Of a DNA stretch of 64,000 bases, positions 35,776 through 44,489 are shown piece after piece. The first letter of the stretch is position 1, and each line of letters begins with the position of its first letter. Below the pieces are notes generated by a model that was not told the origin of the DNA, did not search any database, and saw only the letters and a program-made list of their open reading frames with translations. Source of the stretch: Maricaulis salignorans (lineage in GTDB: Bacteria; Pseudomonadota; Alphaproteobacteria; Caulobacterales; Aquidulcibacteraceae); NCBI GenBank assembly GCA_945891505.1, contig CAMDDL010000008.1:28771-92770 (forward strand), given 5' to 3'. The position numbers and the translations under genes are program-made.

Positions 35776-36660
35776 ATGTCCCCTAACACCCTTGGCGACA
35801 CCATCTTTGTAGAGGCCAATGGCCAGCGATTTGAGACCCTGATCGCGGGCAAGGGTGGGCGGAAGCTTGCAATGCTGCTGCACGGCTTTCCTGAGTCCAA
35901 CTATTCTTGGCGCTTCCAAATCCCGCTTTTGGTGAAACTAGGCTATGAAGTTTGGGCACCCAATTTGCGCGGTTATGGCCACAGTTCCAAGCCACCTTCC
36001 ATGCAGGACTATGCCATCGAACATTTGATGGCGGACGTTGCACACCTCATCGATCTAGCATCTGAAGGTCGGCCTGTAACGTTGATCGCCCATGATTGGG
36101 GTGCTTTGATCGCGTGGGCATTTGCAGCCTCAAACCAGCGCCCTCTTGAGCGCTTGGTGATCCTCAATGTTCCCCATCCCGCCCGACTGGCCGAAGGCCT
36201 GCGAACTTGGCCGCAACTGAAGAAGAGTTGGTATGTCTTCTTCTTCCAGCTTCCTTGGCTCCCCGAAAGGCTGATGGCCGCTGGCGGCGCGCAGGCTATT
36301 GGTCGGGCCTTTAGCGCCCTTGCGATGGACCAGACTAATTTTGGACCAGAGGTTCTTCAGGTTTATCGCGACAATGCCCTTATTCCCGGCGCGTTGACGG
36401 CAATGGTCAATTATTATCGGGCGGCCGCACAGAGCACAGGCTTCAGGAATTTTACGCGCGACAAGGTGTCACCCATCACGGTACCGACTTTGATGATTTG
36501 GGGCGAAGAAGACCTCGCGCTCGGCGTGGAATTGACCGATGGCTATGAAGGCCTCGTCCAAGACTTCACGCTCGTCCGCCTGAAAGGTGTAGGCCATTGG
36601 GTGCAGCAGGAGGCCCCGCAGGCCGTCAATACCCATCTAGAGGCCTGGCTCAGCACCTGA
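35776..36660 (+). CDS. Alpha/beta hydrolase, epoxide hydrolase-like
   Basis: 294 aa. LLHGFPESNYSWR is the oxyanion motif typical of soluble epoxide hydrolases and related dehalogenases. The nucleophile is Asp in IAHDWGALIAWAF (rather than Ser), and the catalytic His lies in GVGHWVQQEAP near the C-terminus. A cap domain (about 130-220) sits between. The Asp nucleophile favours epoxide hydrolysis or dehalogenation; the substrate is open. A clear GAGGAG precedes ATG 35776. Single gene. Confidence 0.85.
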   Translation: MSPNTLGDTIFVEANGQRFETLIAGKGGRKLAMLLHGFPESNYSWRFQIPLLVKLGYEVWAPNLRGYGHSSKPPSMQDYAIEHLMADVAHLIDLASEGRPVTLIAHDWGALIAWAFAASNQRPLERLVILNVPHPARLAEGLRTWPQLKKSWYVFFFQLPWLPERLMAAGGAQAIGRAFSALAMDQTNFGPEVLQVYRDNALIPGALTAMVNYYRAAAQSTGFRNFTRDKVSPITVPTLMIWGEEDLALGVELTDGYEGLVQDFTLVRLKGVGHWVQQEAPQAVNTHLEAWLST

Positions 36661-36793
36661 CCGCGACTGCAACAGGCACACATGCATGATTTCTTTCTGA
36701 TGCAATTTCGGCTAATGCCGCCCATCACTGGCCCATAGGGAGTTCCGGCGCGGTCGCTGGCCTTGTGGCTCAGGTTAAAAGAGTGCCCAAACT

Positions 36794-37843
36794 ATGGCTG
36801 AATCCATCAACGTAAATCGCAAAGCAGAACTTCTCTCCAAGGTCGTCGAGCATGTGGATATCTCGTCTTATGACGCCCGCCCCATCATCGACAGCATGAA
36901 GAAGATGTCTTTCACCAGCCGCGACACCGGTCGCGCCGCTGAGATTTTCAACACCATGATCGCCGACAAGGAAGCTTCTGTCTGGTTGACCTTGGCTGGC
37001 TCGACCAGCGCTGGCGGTTGTATGCATGTCTATCGCGACATGGTGAAGTACGGCATGGTTGACGCCATCGTCGCCACCGGCGCCTCTATCATCGACATGG
37101 ACTTCTTTGAAGCGCTCGGCTTCAAGCACTACCAGGCCTTGGAAGTGCCAGACGACGAGACCCTACGCAGCCTCTATATCGATCGTATCTATGACACCTA
37201 TATCGATGAAGAAGAGCTGCAGGCTTGCGATCACACCATCCTAGAAATCGCGGATAGTCTAGAGCCGAAAGCCTATTCCTCGCGCGCTTTCATCTCGGCG
37301 ATGGGTAAATGGTTGAGCGAAGGCAATGCCAAGAAAGAAGGCAGCCTGATCCAAACCGCTTATGAGTGCGGCGTGCCGATTTTTTGTCCTGCCTTTGTCG
37401 ACAGCTCTGCTGGCTTCGGCTTGGTGAAACACCAAGTCCAACGCATGAAGGACAAGAAGCCATATTTGGTGATCGATGCGATCGCGGACTTCCGCGAACT
37501 GACCGACATCAAGATCGCAGCCGGTCGCACCGGTCTGTTCATGGTTGGTGGCGGCGTGCCGAAGAACTTTGCGCAAGACACTGTCGTCTGCGCCGAGATC
37601 TTAGGCGTCGAAGCTGAAATGCATGCTTATGCCGTTCAGATCACCGTGGCCGACGTACGCGATGGTGCATGCTCTTCCTCGACCCTGAAAGAAGCCTGCT
37701 CGTGGGGCAAGGTTTCTGTAGCGCTAGAGCAAATGGTGTTTGCTGAAGCCTCAACCGTGGTGCCACTGATTGCTTCGGATGCTTACCATCGCGGTCATTG
37801 GAAAGACCGGGTCAAGCCACGTTGGGCAAAATTGTTCGAATAG
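36794..37843 (+). CDS. Deoxyhypusine synthase-like protein, possible homospermidine synthase
   Basis: 349 aa member of the deoxyhypusine synthase fold. The region around Lys306 (CSWGKVSVALEQMVFAEAS) matches the active-site Lys loop of eukaryotic and archaeal enzymes, and VDAIVATGASIIDMDFFEAL and GGGVPKNFAQDTV match NAD-binding parts. Bacteria have no eIF5A, so the aminobutyl acceptor must differ; bacterial homologues are thought to form homospermidine or a related polyamine. This fits the agmatine deiminase and carbamoylputrescine amidase genes 3 kb away, which make putrescine. It is a single gene with its own strong terminator. Confidence 0.85.
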   Translation: MAESINVNRKAELLSKVVEHVDISSYDARPIIDSMKKMSFTSRDTGRAAEIFNTMIADKEASVWLTLAGSTSAGGCMHVYRDMVKYGMVDAIVATGASIIDMDFFEALGFKHYQALEVPDDETLRSLYIDRIYDTYIDEEELQACDHTILEIADSLEPKAYSSRAFISAMGKWLSEGNAKKEGSLIQTAYECGVPIFCPAFVDSSAGFGLVKHQVQRMKDKKPYLVIDAIADFRELTDIKIAAGRTGLFMVGGGVPKNFAQDTVVCAEILGVEAEMHAYAVQITVADVRDGACSSSTLKEACSWGKVSVALEQMVFAEASTVVPLIASDAYHRGHWKDRVKPRWAKLFE

Positions 37844-37868
37844 GCCTTCGGCTATATACCTAGAATGT

Positions 37869-37901
37869 AAAAAGGGGTGGCCAGTGGCCGCCCCTTTTTT
37901 T
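37869..37901 (+). terminator. Intrinsic terminator of the deoxyhypusine synthase-like gene
   Basis: Nine-pair stem GGGGTGGCC/GGCCGCCCC (one G-T wobble) with an AGT loop, followed by seven T's. It starts 26 bases after the stop codon. Confidence 0.85.
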
Positions 37902-37930
37902 CATGCCCATCTATCGGCGGCCACCCACGA

Positions 37931-37963
37931 AAAAGGGCCGCTGTACTTGGTACAGCGGCCCTT
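37931..37963 (-). terminator. Intrinsic terminator of the exb-tonB operon
   Basis: Perfect 14-pair stem AAGGGCCGCTGTAC/GTACAGCGGCCCTT with a three-base loop, followed on the minus strand by T's. It lies 24 bases after the tonB stop and stands back to back with the plus-strand terminator next to it. Confidence 0.88.
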
Positions 37964-37986
37964 AATTTTAGCCGAAGCTTTTATGA

Positions 37987-38652
37987 TTACTCGCCCAAAA
38001 CGAACTTCACTTCAAGTGGGTAATCATCAGCAACGTTCTCGCAGTTCCGGCGGGCTGGCTCGAAGCGCATACGACGCGCTTCACGCTCAACGGCCGATTC
38101 GAAAACGCCGGGCGGGTTAGCCGAGGTCACGATGACCCCAACAACCGAACCGGTTGCGTCGATCTGCAAGGTTGCCCGAACACTGCCTTCGGTACCACGG
38201 TCCACAGCACGCTGTGGATAGGCCCGCTCCACATTGAACTCACGCAGTTTGCGTGGGTTCTTTGCCCCCTCTGTGCACGATGGCGGAGGAGGTGGAGGCG
38301 GTGGTGCCGGTGGTGGTGGCGGTGGAGCTGGCGGCTGATAGTCCGTCAACGCCGGTGCCGGTGGTGGGGGGGCGCGCACCACAGTCTCACGGATTTCTTC
38401 CTGCGGCGGCGGCGGAATATCCACGATAATCTTGGTTTGACGCTCCACCAATGGCGGTGGCGGTGGCAGCTTTTCAGGTGGTGGCGGCGGCGGAGGCGGT
38501 GGAGGAAGTTTCTTTTCCTTCTCCGCCTTCACCACGTTCAGATTGTCTAAGAAGTCCGTCACGATTTGTGGGCGCACTTTGGACACGCCATACAAGACAC
38601 CCGACCAAAGAAGGATCGAGATCAAGAGGAACAACATACGATATTTAGCCAT
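37987..38652 (-). CDS. tonB: TonB energy transducer
   Basis: 221 aa. One N-terminal membrane anchor (MLFLLISILLWSGVLYGV) is followed by a long proline-rich spacer (about 45-125) that spans the periplasm, and a C-terminal TonB domain (about 130-221; AYPQRAVDRGTEGSVRATLQ). Two cysteines in that domain (PSCTEGAK and RRNCENV) could form a disulfide. It transmits proton-motive force from ExbB/ExbD to the receptors, three of which are in this window. Last gene of exbB-exbD-exbD-tonB. Confidence 0.92.
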   Translation of the reverse strand: MAKYRMLFLLISILLWSGVLYGVSKVRPQIVTDFLDNLNVVKAEKEKKLPPPPPPPPPPEKLPPPPPLVERQTKIIVDIPPPPQEEIRETVVRAPPPPAPALTDYQPPAPPPPPPAPPPPPPPPSCTEGAKNPRKLREFNVERAYPQRAVDRGTEGSVRATLQIDATGSVVGVIVTSANPPGVFESAVEREARRMRFEPARRNCENVADDYPLEVKFVLGE

Positions 38653-38666
38653 ATCTCATTGCCCTC

Positions 38667-39149
38667 CTATCGCAACTGATCTGGGTTGATTGCGTCTTCA
38701 GCAACCAACGAGACTTTTTGAAAGTTGGCTTCCTGAAGGACAGCCATGGTTCCCATCACCGACGCATATGGCAAGGTTTGGTCCGCACGCACCCGAACTG
38801 TTTCCAGCAGGCGGTTTGGAGAATCTGGCACATGGAAGGTGATCCGCTCCAAAACCTTGGCAGCTAAGGCATCAGGCTCGGTCAATTGAGCATCCACAAA
38901 GATTTGAGGCGTACCCGTGCCATCGTCGCGAATATCGACAACAGTCGGGGTTTTTGGCCTCTCTTGCGGCTTTTCTGGCGGCGGAGATGGCGGTGGAAGA
39001 TCCACCTTCACGTCCGTCGTCGGAATAGGAGCTGCCACCATGAAGATGATCAGCAACACCAAGAGAATATCGATGAACGGAACGATATTGGGTTCCGAGC
39101 TCGGCTGCATGCCTTTGCCTCTGCCCCCACCGGAGAGTTTAGCGCCCAT
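38667..39149 (-). CDS. exbD: ExbD/TolR biopolymer transport protein (second copy)
   Basis: 160 aa. A short basic cytoplasmic start (MGAKLSGGGRGKGMQPSSEP) precedes the membrane helix with the conserved Asp (NIVPFIDILLVLLIIFMVA), and the periplasmic domain follows. Unlike the first copy it has a proline-rich insert after the helix (PPPSPPPEKPQERPKTP). Two ExbD paralogues in one operon are known in Xanthomonas and Caulobacter, where the second serves only some substrates. AGGGAG nine bases before ATG supports the start; a small ORF overlaps it. Confidence 0.92.
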   Translation of the reverse strand: MGAKLSGGGRGKGMQPSSEPNIVPFIDILLVLLIIFMVAAPIPTTDVKVDLPPPSPPPEKPQERPKTPTVVDIRDDGTGTPQIFVDAQLTEPDALAAKVLERITFHVPDSPNRLLETVRVRADQTLPYASVMGTMAVLQEANFQKVSLVAEDAINPDQLR

Positions 39150-39216
39150 GGTGCATCACTCCCTTCAGGTTCAAGATCTCGCAGAAGCAGACCTGGGTGG
39201 TATAAAAATTCAACAT
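39139..39216 (-). CDS. Possible 25-codon leader ORF between the two exbD genes
   Basis: In the 84-base gap between the exbD copies, ATG 39216 has a near-perfect AGGGAGG seven bases ahead. The frame codes MLNFYTTQVCFCEILNLKGV and five more residues, and its TAA (39139-39141) lies just inside the start of the second exbD. Ribosomes leaving it would be placed next to the exbD start, so it may couple or tune ExbD2 synthesis. No similarity is recognised, and the strong site may have another explanation. Confidence 0.4.
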   Translation of the reverse strand: MLNFYTTQVCFCEILNLKGVMHHGR

Positions 39217-39233
39217 GATTGTACCTCCCTTAC

Positions 39234-39710
39234 CTAGCGGCGTTTGTCTGCGCCAACGAGCGCAACTTTGTAGAAGCCTTCATCTTGAAGGCGGTTCATA
39301 GCGAAAACCACGTTACGGTATGGCGTGTCACCATCGGCGCGGATGTAGATCCGTTGGTCGATGATCTTAGCCAAATCGCCGCCGAAGGTTGGGTTGTCTT
39401 TAACAACGCCTTCGAAGGCCTTTTTCCCGAGAACCGAGGTATCCACGACTTCATCATTGCCCACGAAGAAGCCAACGACGCCACCCTTGTCTTGAATCGT
39501 GACGTAGGTAGGCTTTGGTGGCCGCTTCGACGGCAGGACCTTAGAGTCTGGCAGGTCGACTTTGATGTCGACTGAAGCAACAGGCGAGGCCACCATGAAG
39601 ATGATCAACAGCACCAGCATCACGTCCACGAATGGCACGATGTTTGGTTCTGCGTTGACATCCAGCTGGCCTCTTTTGCCGCCGCCGCCTCCGGCTAGTT
39701 TTGCACCCAT
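39234..39710 (-). CDS. exbD: ExbD/TolR biopolymer transport protein (first copy)
   Basis: 158 aa. The N-terminus (MGAKLAGGGGGKRGQLDVNA) is nearly the same as in the second copy. The membrane helix NIVPFVDVMLVLLIIFMVAS holds the conserved Asp that carries protons in the ExbB-ExbD motor. The periplasmic domain (about 55-158) is compact and lacks the proline insert of the other copy. It begins 27 bases after exbB. Confidence 0.92.
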   Translation of the reverse strand: MGAKLAGGGGGKRGQLDVNAEPNIVPFVDVMLVLLIIFMVASPVASVDIKVDLPDSKVLPSKRPPKPTYVTIQDKGGVVGFFVGNDEVVDTSVLGKKAFEGVVKDNPTFGGDLAKIIDQRIYIRADGDTPYRNVVFAMNRLQDEGFYKVALVGADKRR

Positions 39711-39737
39711 GATCGGTCTCCTTTTCTAGAGCCCCGA

Positions 39738-40619
39738 TCAGCCCTGCTTGTCCATGTCGCGGGTAACCAGCGAGATGAAGTCGGCTTCAAAGTCTTCCAA
39801 ATAGCCACCGATCGTGCCGGTTTGCTTTGCGGAGAAGTTGTAGATCAACACCGCTGGGATAGCAGCCACGAGGCCTGCAGCAGTAGCGAATAGAGCTTCA
39901 GCGATACCTGGTGCCACAACGGCGAGCGAGGTGGTTTGGGTGTTTGCGATAGCGATGAACGAGTTCATGATGCCCCAAACCGTGCCGAACAAACCGATGA
40001 ACGGTGCGTTCGAACCGATCGAAGCCAAGAAGGTCATGTTGGAGCCCAGCTCTTCAACTCCCTTGTTCTGCTCTGCGGTCATTGCGGAGCGAATACGCTC
40101 AATCAAATCACCACGAGCATCGCGATTGTTGTAAAGACCTGCGTCCTTCGCCTTTTGCAACTCGCCATAGCCAGCAGCAAACATTTTCTTGGCAAAGCCG
40201 TCTGGTTGCTTCGAGAGCAATTGAGCAGCTTCTTCTGGGGACTTTGCTTTCTTGTAAGCCGCAACGAAATCAATGGTGCGCTTCTTGTTGCCGCGCATCA
40301 CGATGATTTTTTCGAACATCAAAGCGATGGCGTATACGGCGCAAAGCAACAAGATGACCAAGACGACCTTCGATACCAATGGCGAATGCGAGATCATTTC
40401 CATCAAAGTGATGTTTTGTTGACCGGCATTCTTGGCAGCTTCTGCAGCGGCAGCAGCGGCTTCAGCGGCACTAGGTGCAGCAGGTGCGGCAGCTGCGACA
40501 GCATTCACTGACTCAACAACAGCATTTGTGGTTTCAGCAGCAGCAGCAGCAACAGTTGCGTCAGCGGCGGGGGTGGCAGCGGTGTCAGCAGCACCGGCGG
40601 CTTGCAGAAGAGCAAACAT
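39738..40619 (-). CDS. exbB: ExbB/TolQ-family proton channel with Ala-rich N-terminal extension
   Basis: 293 aa, longer than E. coli ExbB (244). Residues 1-75 form an Ala-rich, low-complexity extension (with repeated AAAAAEA-type runs) that begins with a possible signal (MFALLQAAGA). Then three membrane helices follow: LVSKVVLVILLLCAVYAIAL, LASIGSNAPFIGLFGTVWGI and the helix containing AGLVAAIPAVLIYNFSAK. The last two carry the conserved Gly/Thr/Pro pattern of the channel. It forms the motor with ExbD. GGAGGA before ATG supports the start. First gene of the exb-tonB operon; its promoter lies in the 210 bases before it. Confidence 0.92.
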   Translation of the reverse strand: MFALLQAAGAADTAATPAADATVAAAAAETTNAVVESVNAVAAAAPAAPSAAEAAAAAAEAAKNAGQQNITLMEMISHSPLVSKVVLVILLLCAVYAIALMFEKIIVMRGNKKRTIDFVAAYKKAKSPEEAAQLLSKQPDGFAKKMFAAGYGELQKAKDAGLYNNRDARGDLIERIRSAMTAEQNKGVEELGSNMTFLASIGSNAPFIGLFGTVWGIMNSFIAIANTQTTSLAVVAPGIAEALFATAAGLVAAIPAVLIYNFSAKQTGTIGGYLEDFEADFISLVTRDMDKQG

Positions 40620-40829
40620 GGTTTTCTGTATCCTCCAAAATCAGTCCCGGCGTTAACCTTTTTGTAACGTACGGGCTCCACCGGACTCCTAGCCGCCCTT
40701 TTACGTTTGTGGAAGGGGGCTATGCGCTAAATTGCCGCTGTCAGGCAGAAAATGTCTGTAGAAGATGCTTTTGTTAAGGATTGAGTCTGGTTTTGTTACG
40801 GTTTTATAACCATTTGAGGCAAATTTAGC

Positions 40830-41681
40830 TCAGTTTAGATCATATAATTCTGGCCGCCGATCCCTGAAAAAGCCCCAAGCCGCACGGTGTCGGTCAAGAA
40901 ATGTCAAGTCGATCGTGCCTGAGGCAATGCCTTCCTCTGTACGCGACAGATCCGCGATCAAATCTCCGCGATGATCGGCAATAAAGGACGATCCATAGAA
41001 GTGCTGATCATCTCCCAGCCCCTGTTCGACACCAATCCGATTTGCCGCAACAACCGGCATAATATTGCTAACTGCATGGCCCTGCATAGCCCGACGCCAA
41101 GGATCGCGCGTGTCCAACGTTCCATCATGAGGTTCTGAGCCAATCGCGGTGGGGTAGAACAAGACCTCTGCCCCCAAGAGCGCCATCGCGCGGGCGGCTT
41201 CAGGATACCATTGATCCCAGCAAATGCCGACGCCAATTTTAGCGTAGCGTGTGTTCCAGACCTTGAACCCAGAGTCGCCCGGCCGGAAATAGTATTTCTC
41301 CTGATAGCCTGGACCATCCGGGATGTGGCTCTTCCGGTAGGTGCCCAGCGCTGTACCGTCAGCATCGAGAATAACCACACTATTGTAATAGCGTGGTCCT
41401 TCGCGTTCAAAAATCGACACGGGAATCACAACGCCTAACTCTGCGGCGATAGGCTGCAACTGGGTGACACACGGATGCTCTAGAGCAGGATGGGCGGTGG
41501 CGAACCAACGCTCGTCCTGGGTCGTGCAAAAATAAGGCCCTTGGAACAATTCTGAGGGCAGAATAATCTGGGCCCCCGCGGATGCGGCTTGGCGGATCAG
41601 GGCAATGGTGCGATCAATATTGTCATGTAGATCAGAGCCATAGTGCGTCTGAAGAGCAGCGAGGTTTACGTGGCGCGACAT
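40830..41681 (-). CDS. aguB: N-carbamoylputrescine amidase AguB
   Basis: 283 aa nitrilase-superfamily enzyme that splits N-carbamoylputrescine into putrescine, CO2 and ammonia. The Glu-Lys-Cys triad is visible in IILPSELFQGPYF, YRKSHIPDGPGYQEKYYFRP and GVGICWDQWYPEAARAMAL. The last two motifs are diagnostic for AguB. I start at ATG 41681, one base after the aguA stop; ten bases ahead lies GGAG, inside aguA. The longer frame would overlap aguA. The pair acts in the agmatine route to putrescine. Confidence 0.93.
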   Translation of the reverse strand: MSRHVNLAALQTHYGSDLHDNIDRTIALIRQAASAGAQIILPSELFQGPYFCTTQDERWFATAHPALEHPCVTQLQPIAAELGVVIPVSIFEREGPRYYNSVVILDADGTALGTYRKSHIPDGPGYQEKYYFRPGDSGFKVWNTRYAKIGVGICWDQWYPEAARAMALLGAEVLFYPTAIGSEPHDGTLDTRDPWRRAMQGHAVSNIMPVVAANRIGVEQGLGDDQHFYGSSFIADHRGDLIADLSRTEEGIASGTIDLTFLDRHRAAWGFFRDRRPELYDLN

Positions 41682-41682
41682 A

Positions 41683-42699
41683 TCAGGCTGGCTCCTGCTG
41701 AGTGATGCAATGGAAGCTACCGCCACCGGTCAGAATGGCGGTGCTTTGAATGCCGACAGCACGGTGATTTGGAAAAGCAGCCGCTAATCCGCGCAGTGCT
41801 GCATCGGCTGAAGCGGTGCCATAATGGGGCATTACCACACTGGCGTTGCCAATAATGAAGTTCATATGTGATGCGGGGATCGCTTCGCCGTCCTCATCTT
41901 CGACCAAACCGGGGGACGGGATTTGCACCACCTCCAGCGCCCGGCCCGACGCGTCTTTCATTGAGGCTAAATCGGCGGCAATCTGATTGAGGACATCATA
42001 ATTGGGATCATCCGCTCCATATGGGGCCATACACATGACACGACCTGGGCCGATGAAGCGGGCAATGTTGTCGACATGGCCATCGGTATGATCATTGGCC
42101 AAGCCATCCCCCAGCCACAAGACTTCCTTAGCCCCTAATGCAGCCTGCAAATGCGCTTCAGCCACTGCTTCGGTCCAGCCCTCATTGCGATTTGGGTTGA
42201 GCAAGCACTGACGGGTCGTCAGGATAGTGCCTTCACCATCATGGTCGACGGCGCCACCTTCTAAAACAAATTCAGCCCGTTGCATCGGGGTTGCCGCAGC
42301 CTCTGCGACTTTGTCGCCCACGCTGTCATCGAACGGCAGATCATATTTGCCACCCCAGCCATTGAAGCCAAACCGCAAAGCAACGGCCTTGCCGTCTCGC
42401 TTGGCAAAGATTGGGCCTGTGTCGCGCAGCCAAATATCGCCAAACCCGCAAGCATGAATTTGAACCTGAGCCGGCAGGCATTCACGTGCGCTCGCCACGG
42501 CTTCTTCGCCATGCGCCAGCACATGGACGAGGTCACCCTTTTGGCCAGAAGGCGTTGTCGCCACAAGCGCGCGGATCATCGCGGCCACCTCAGCACGCGC
42601 CGGGGCCAAATCTTCTTGCCACAGGTCTGCAGCAGACGGCCAACAGGTCCAAATCGCCTTATGAGGGGCCCACTCGGCCGGGATAGTCAGGTGAGTCAA
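41683..42699 (-). CDS. aguA: Agmatine deiminase AguA
   Basis: 338 aa from the TTG used here. Converts agmatine to N-carbamoylputrescine and ammonia. The catalytic Cys lies close to the C-terminus in LTGGGSFHCIT, and DIWLRDTGPIF and GLANDHTDGHVDNIARF are other conserved parts of this guanidino-modifying fold. TTG 42699 has GGAG seven bases ahead and gives the usual short N-terminus (MTHLTIPAEWAPHKAIW); a GTG 39 bases upstream (42738) is the alternative. It is the first gene of aguA-aguB. Arginine decarboxylase is not in the window. Confidence 0.93.
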   Translation of the reverse strand: MTHLTIPAEWAPHKAIWTCWPSAADLWQEDLAPARAEVAAMIRALVATTPSGQKGDLVHVLAHGEEAVASARECLPAQVQIHACGFGDIWLRDTGPIFAKRDGKAVALRFGFNGWGGKYDLPFDDSVGDKVAEAAATPMQRAEFVLEGGAVDHDGEGTILTTRQCLLNPNRNEGWTEAVAEAHLQAALGAKEVLWLGDGLANDHTDGHVDNIARFIGPGRVMCMAPYGADDPNYDVLNQIAADLASMKDASGRALEVVQIPSPGLVEDEDGEAIPASHMNFIIGNASVVMPHYGTASADAALRGLAAAFPNHRAVGIQSTAILTGGGSFHCITQQEPA

Positions 42700-42782
42700 C
42701 AGCAGGCTCCTCGAAGCGGCATAATCAGGGGGAGGCACATGGCCCTGTAAGGCTCAGTCTGCAAGATGCACACGTGTTCTTT

Positions 42783-44366
42783 CTAAACTTCGTTCAAGGC
42801 AGCTTTGCCGCGCTCGACAACATAATGCTTCAGCGGCTTAAACGCCTGATCGCGCCGCCATGTGGTCGGAGTGCTCATCAAACGAACATCCATGGTTTGT
42901 GGGGTTACGTCCACAAGGCCATAGCCGCGCACACGATCATCCTGCCATTTCAAATGTGGATTGTCTGGAAACAAGCGGTTCCAGCGGTCGTAATTGAACG
43001 ACATTGTCGAGATCGAGCCACCGACAAACTCAACCGCCACAGTGTCACTCTCAGGCTTGGCGTAATCTTGCTTCACATCGTTGGCCCAAAAGCCGTGCAT
43101 ATCACCGCCAATTACGACCGAGGACACATCGCGGCGGCGACGGTCCATCTGATCGATGATCTTCTGGCGTGCAGGCTCAAAACCACTCCAGCCATCGGTA
43201 AAGGCAGTTGGATCGCCTTGGCTATTCTTTTGGAATAAAGTTGAGAAAATCGTCGGCTGGACCAGAACCGACCACTTGAACGGCGCGCGCATGAAATTCT
43301 CCGACACGAAGCGCTCTTGCCGTGCCCCCAAAATGGTGCGGGATGGATCCTGCAGCTCCGCACAAGTGGCGCGGCTCACGCTCTCCGCCTCTTGCCGGCC
43401 CGGTGACAGGCATGCCCCTTTTGAGCGATATTGCCGGGTGTCCAGCAAAGTAAAGTCTAGCAGATCGCCCCAGCCGCTTTGACCATAAATCCGCATACGG
43501 TTGACCGCGTCAAAGCGCGAGCGTGCCCGCAGAGGCTGACTTTCGAAAAAGGCCTTGTAAGCATTGTATTTGCGGATCGGGAAGTCCTTGGCGGGATCTT
43601 GACCGGGCAAGACTTTACCAAAGTCTGCCTGATAATCATTGGCCACTTCGTGATCATCCCAGATGTAGAGCCAAGGTGCCGCAGCATGGGCAGCCTGCAG
43701 GTCTGGATCCATTTTGTGGACCGCATGAATGAGCCGATAATCGTTTAAGCTAAATGCATCTTCTACCGGCATGCGACGCACGGCAGCACCATAGGAGACT
43801 TCATAAATATAGTCGCCTAGCGACAAGATGACGTCTGGGTTCTGCTTGGCAATATCGCCATAAGCGGTGAACAGGCCTTGCTCATAATGGGCGCAGGAAT
43901 GCCAAGCAAAGCGCATTTTGGCCAGTGGTGCCCCGAATTCTGGGGTTGTCCGCGTCCGACCTACGGGGGATACAGCCAGACCAACCCGGAACCGGTAAAA
44001 ATAGGGGCGGTTCGGCTTCAGGCCACCCACTTCGACATGCACGCCGTGGGCATTATCAGGCCTTGCCACCGCAAATTCGCGCCGCACAACTTTGGAGAAG
44101 GCTTCGTCCTCAGCGATCTCACACTGAACATCTACTAAGCCATCAATCGAATATTCGGGGTCCAATGGCTCTGGCGCAAGGCGCGTCCAAAGTACAAAGC
44201 CGTCCTGCGTTGGATCACCAGACGCCACACCCATAGTGAACGGGTCAGAGATGAATTTCGGCGTCTGCGCCATGGCAGAACCACGCCACGGGCTACTGAT
44301 CGAAGCCGCGGCCGCCCCCATTGCCCATGCGTTCAAAAACAGCCGCCGCTTTGGATCGAAGCTCAT
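42783..44366 (-). CDS. phoD: Alkaline phosphatase D family phosphodiesterase PhoD
   Basis: 527 aa. Twin-arginine signal KRRLFLNAWAMGAAAASISS at the N-terminus, so it is exported folded to the periplasm or beyond. Metal and active-site motifs are WHSCAHYEQG, LGDYIYE, WDDHEVANDY and VIGGDMHGFW, typical of the Ca/Fe-dependent PhoD group that cleaves phosphodiesters and monoesters. Length is usual. It is followed by no partner; a TonB-dependent receptor gene lies upstream on the same strand, which may link the two for phosphorylated substrates. I see no clear Pho box. Confidence 0.9.
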   Translation of the reverse strand: MSFDPKRRLFLNAWAMGAAAASISSPWRGSAMAQTPKFISDPFTMGVASGDPTQDGFVLWTRLAPEPLDPEYSIDGLVDVQCEIAEDEAFSKVVRREFAVARPDNAHGVHVEVGGLKPNRPYFYRFRVGLAVSPVGRTRTTPEFGAPLAKMRFAWHSCAHYEQGLFTAYGDIAKQNPDVILSLGDYIYEVSYGAAVRRMPVEDAFSLNDYRLIHAVHKMDPDLQAAHAAAPWLYIWDDHEVANDYQADFGKVLPGQDPAKDFPIRKYNAYKAFFESQPLRARSRFDAVNRMRIYGQSGWGDLLDFTLLDTRQYRSKGACLSPGRQEAESVSRATCAELQDPSRTILGARQERFVSENFMRAPFKWSVLVQPTIFSTLFQKNSQGDPTAFTDGWSGFEPARQKIIDQMDRRRRDVSSVVIGGDMHGFWANDVKQDYAKPESDTVAVEFVGGSISTMSFNYDRWNRLFPDNPHLKWQDDRVRGYGLVDVTPQTMDVRLMSTPTTWRRDQAFKPLKHYVVERGKAALNEV

Positions 44367-44434
44367 CGGATAAGACCTTGTGCTTGAGAAATGAGAGTAC
44401 CCTTACCCTAGTGCAAGGGACCCTAAACGCAAAT

Positions 44435-44460
44435 GGGGCGGCCCCCGAAAAGGCCGCCCC
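44435..44460 (-). terminator. Hairpin downstream of the Oar-like receptor gene
   Basis: Nine-pair stem GGGGCGGCC/GGCCGCCCC with an eight-base loop, 30 bases after the receptor stop and before phoD. The T-run is weak, so it may only reduce readthrough into phoD. Confidence 0.5.
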
Positions 44461-44489
44461 CAATAAGAAACGTTACAGCATATAAGCTC

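Noticed and set aside
38280..38530. GGT/GGC triplet-rich tract that looks like a minisatellite
   Set aside because: It is the proline-rich spacer of TonB seen from the other strand; irregular units, no phase-variation structure.
40475..40777. Gln-rich plus-strand frame opposite the exbB start
   Set aside because: Mirror image of the GCA/GCT codons in the Ala-rich ExbB extension, not an independent gene.
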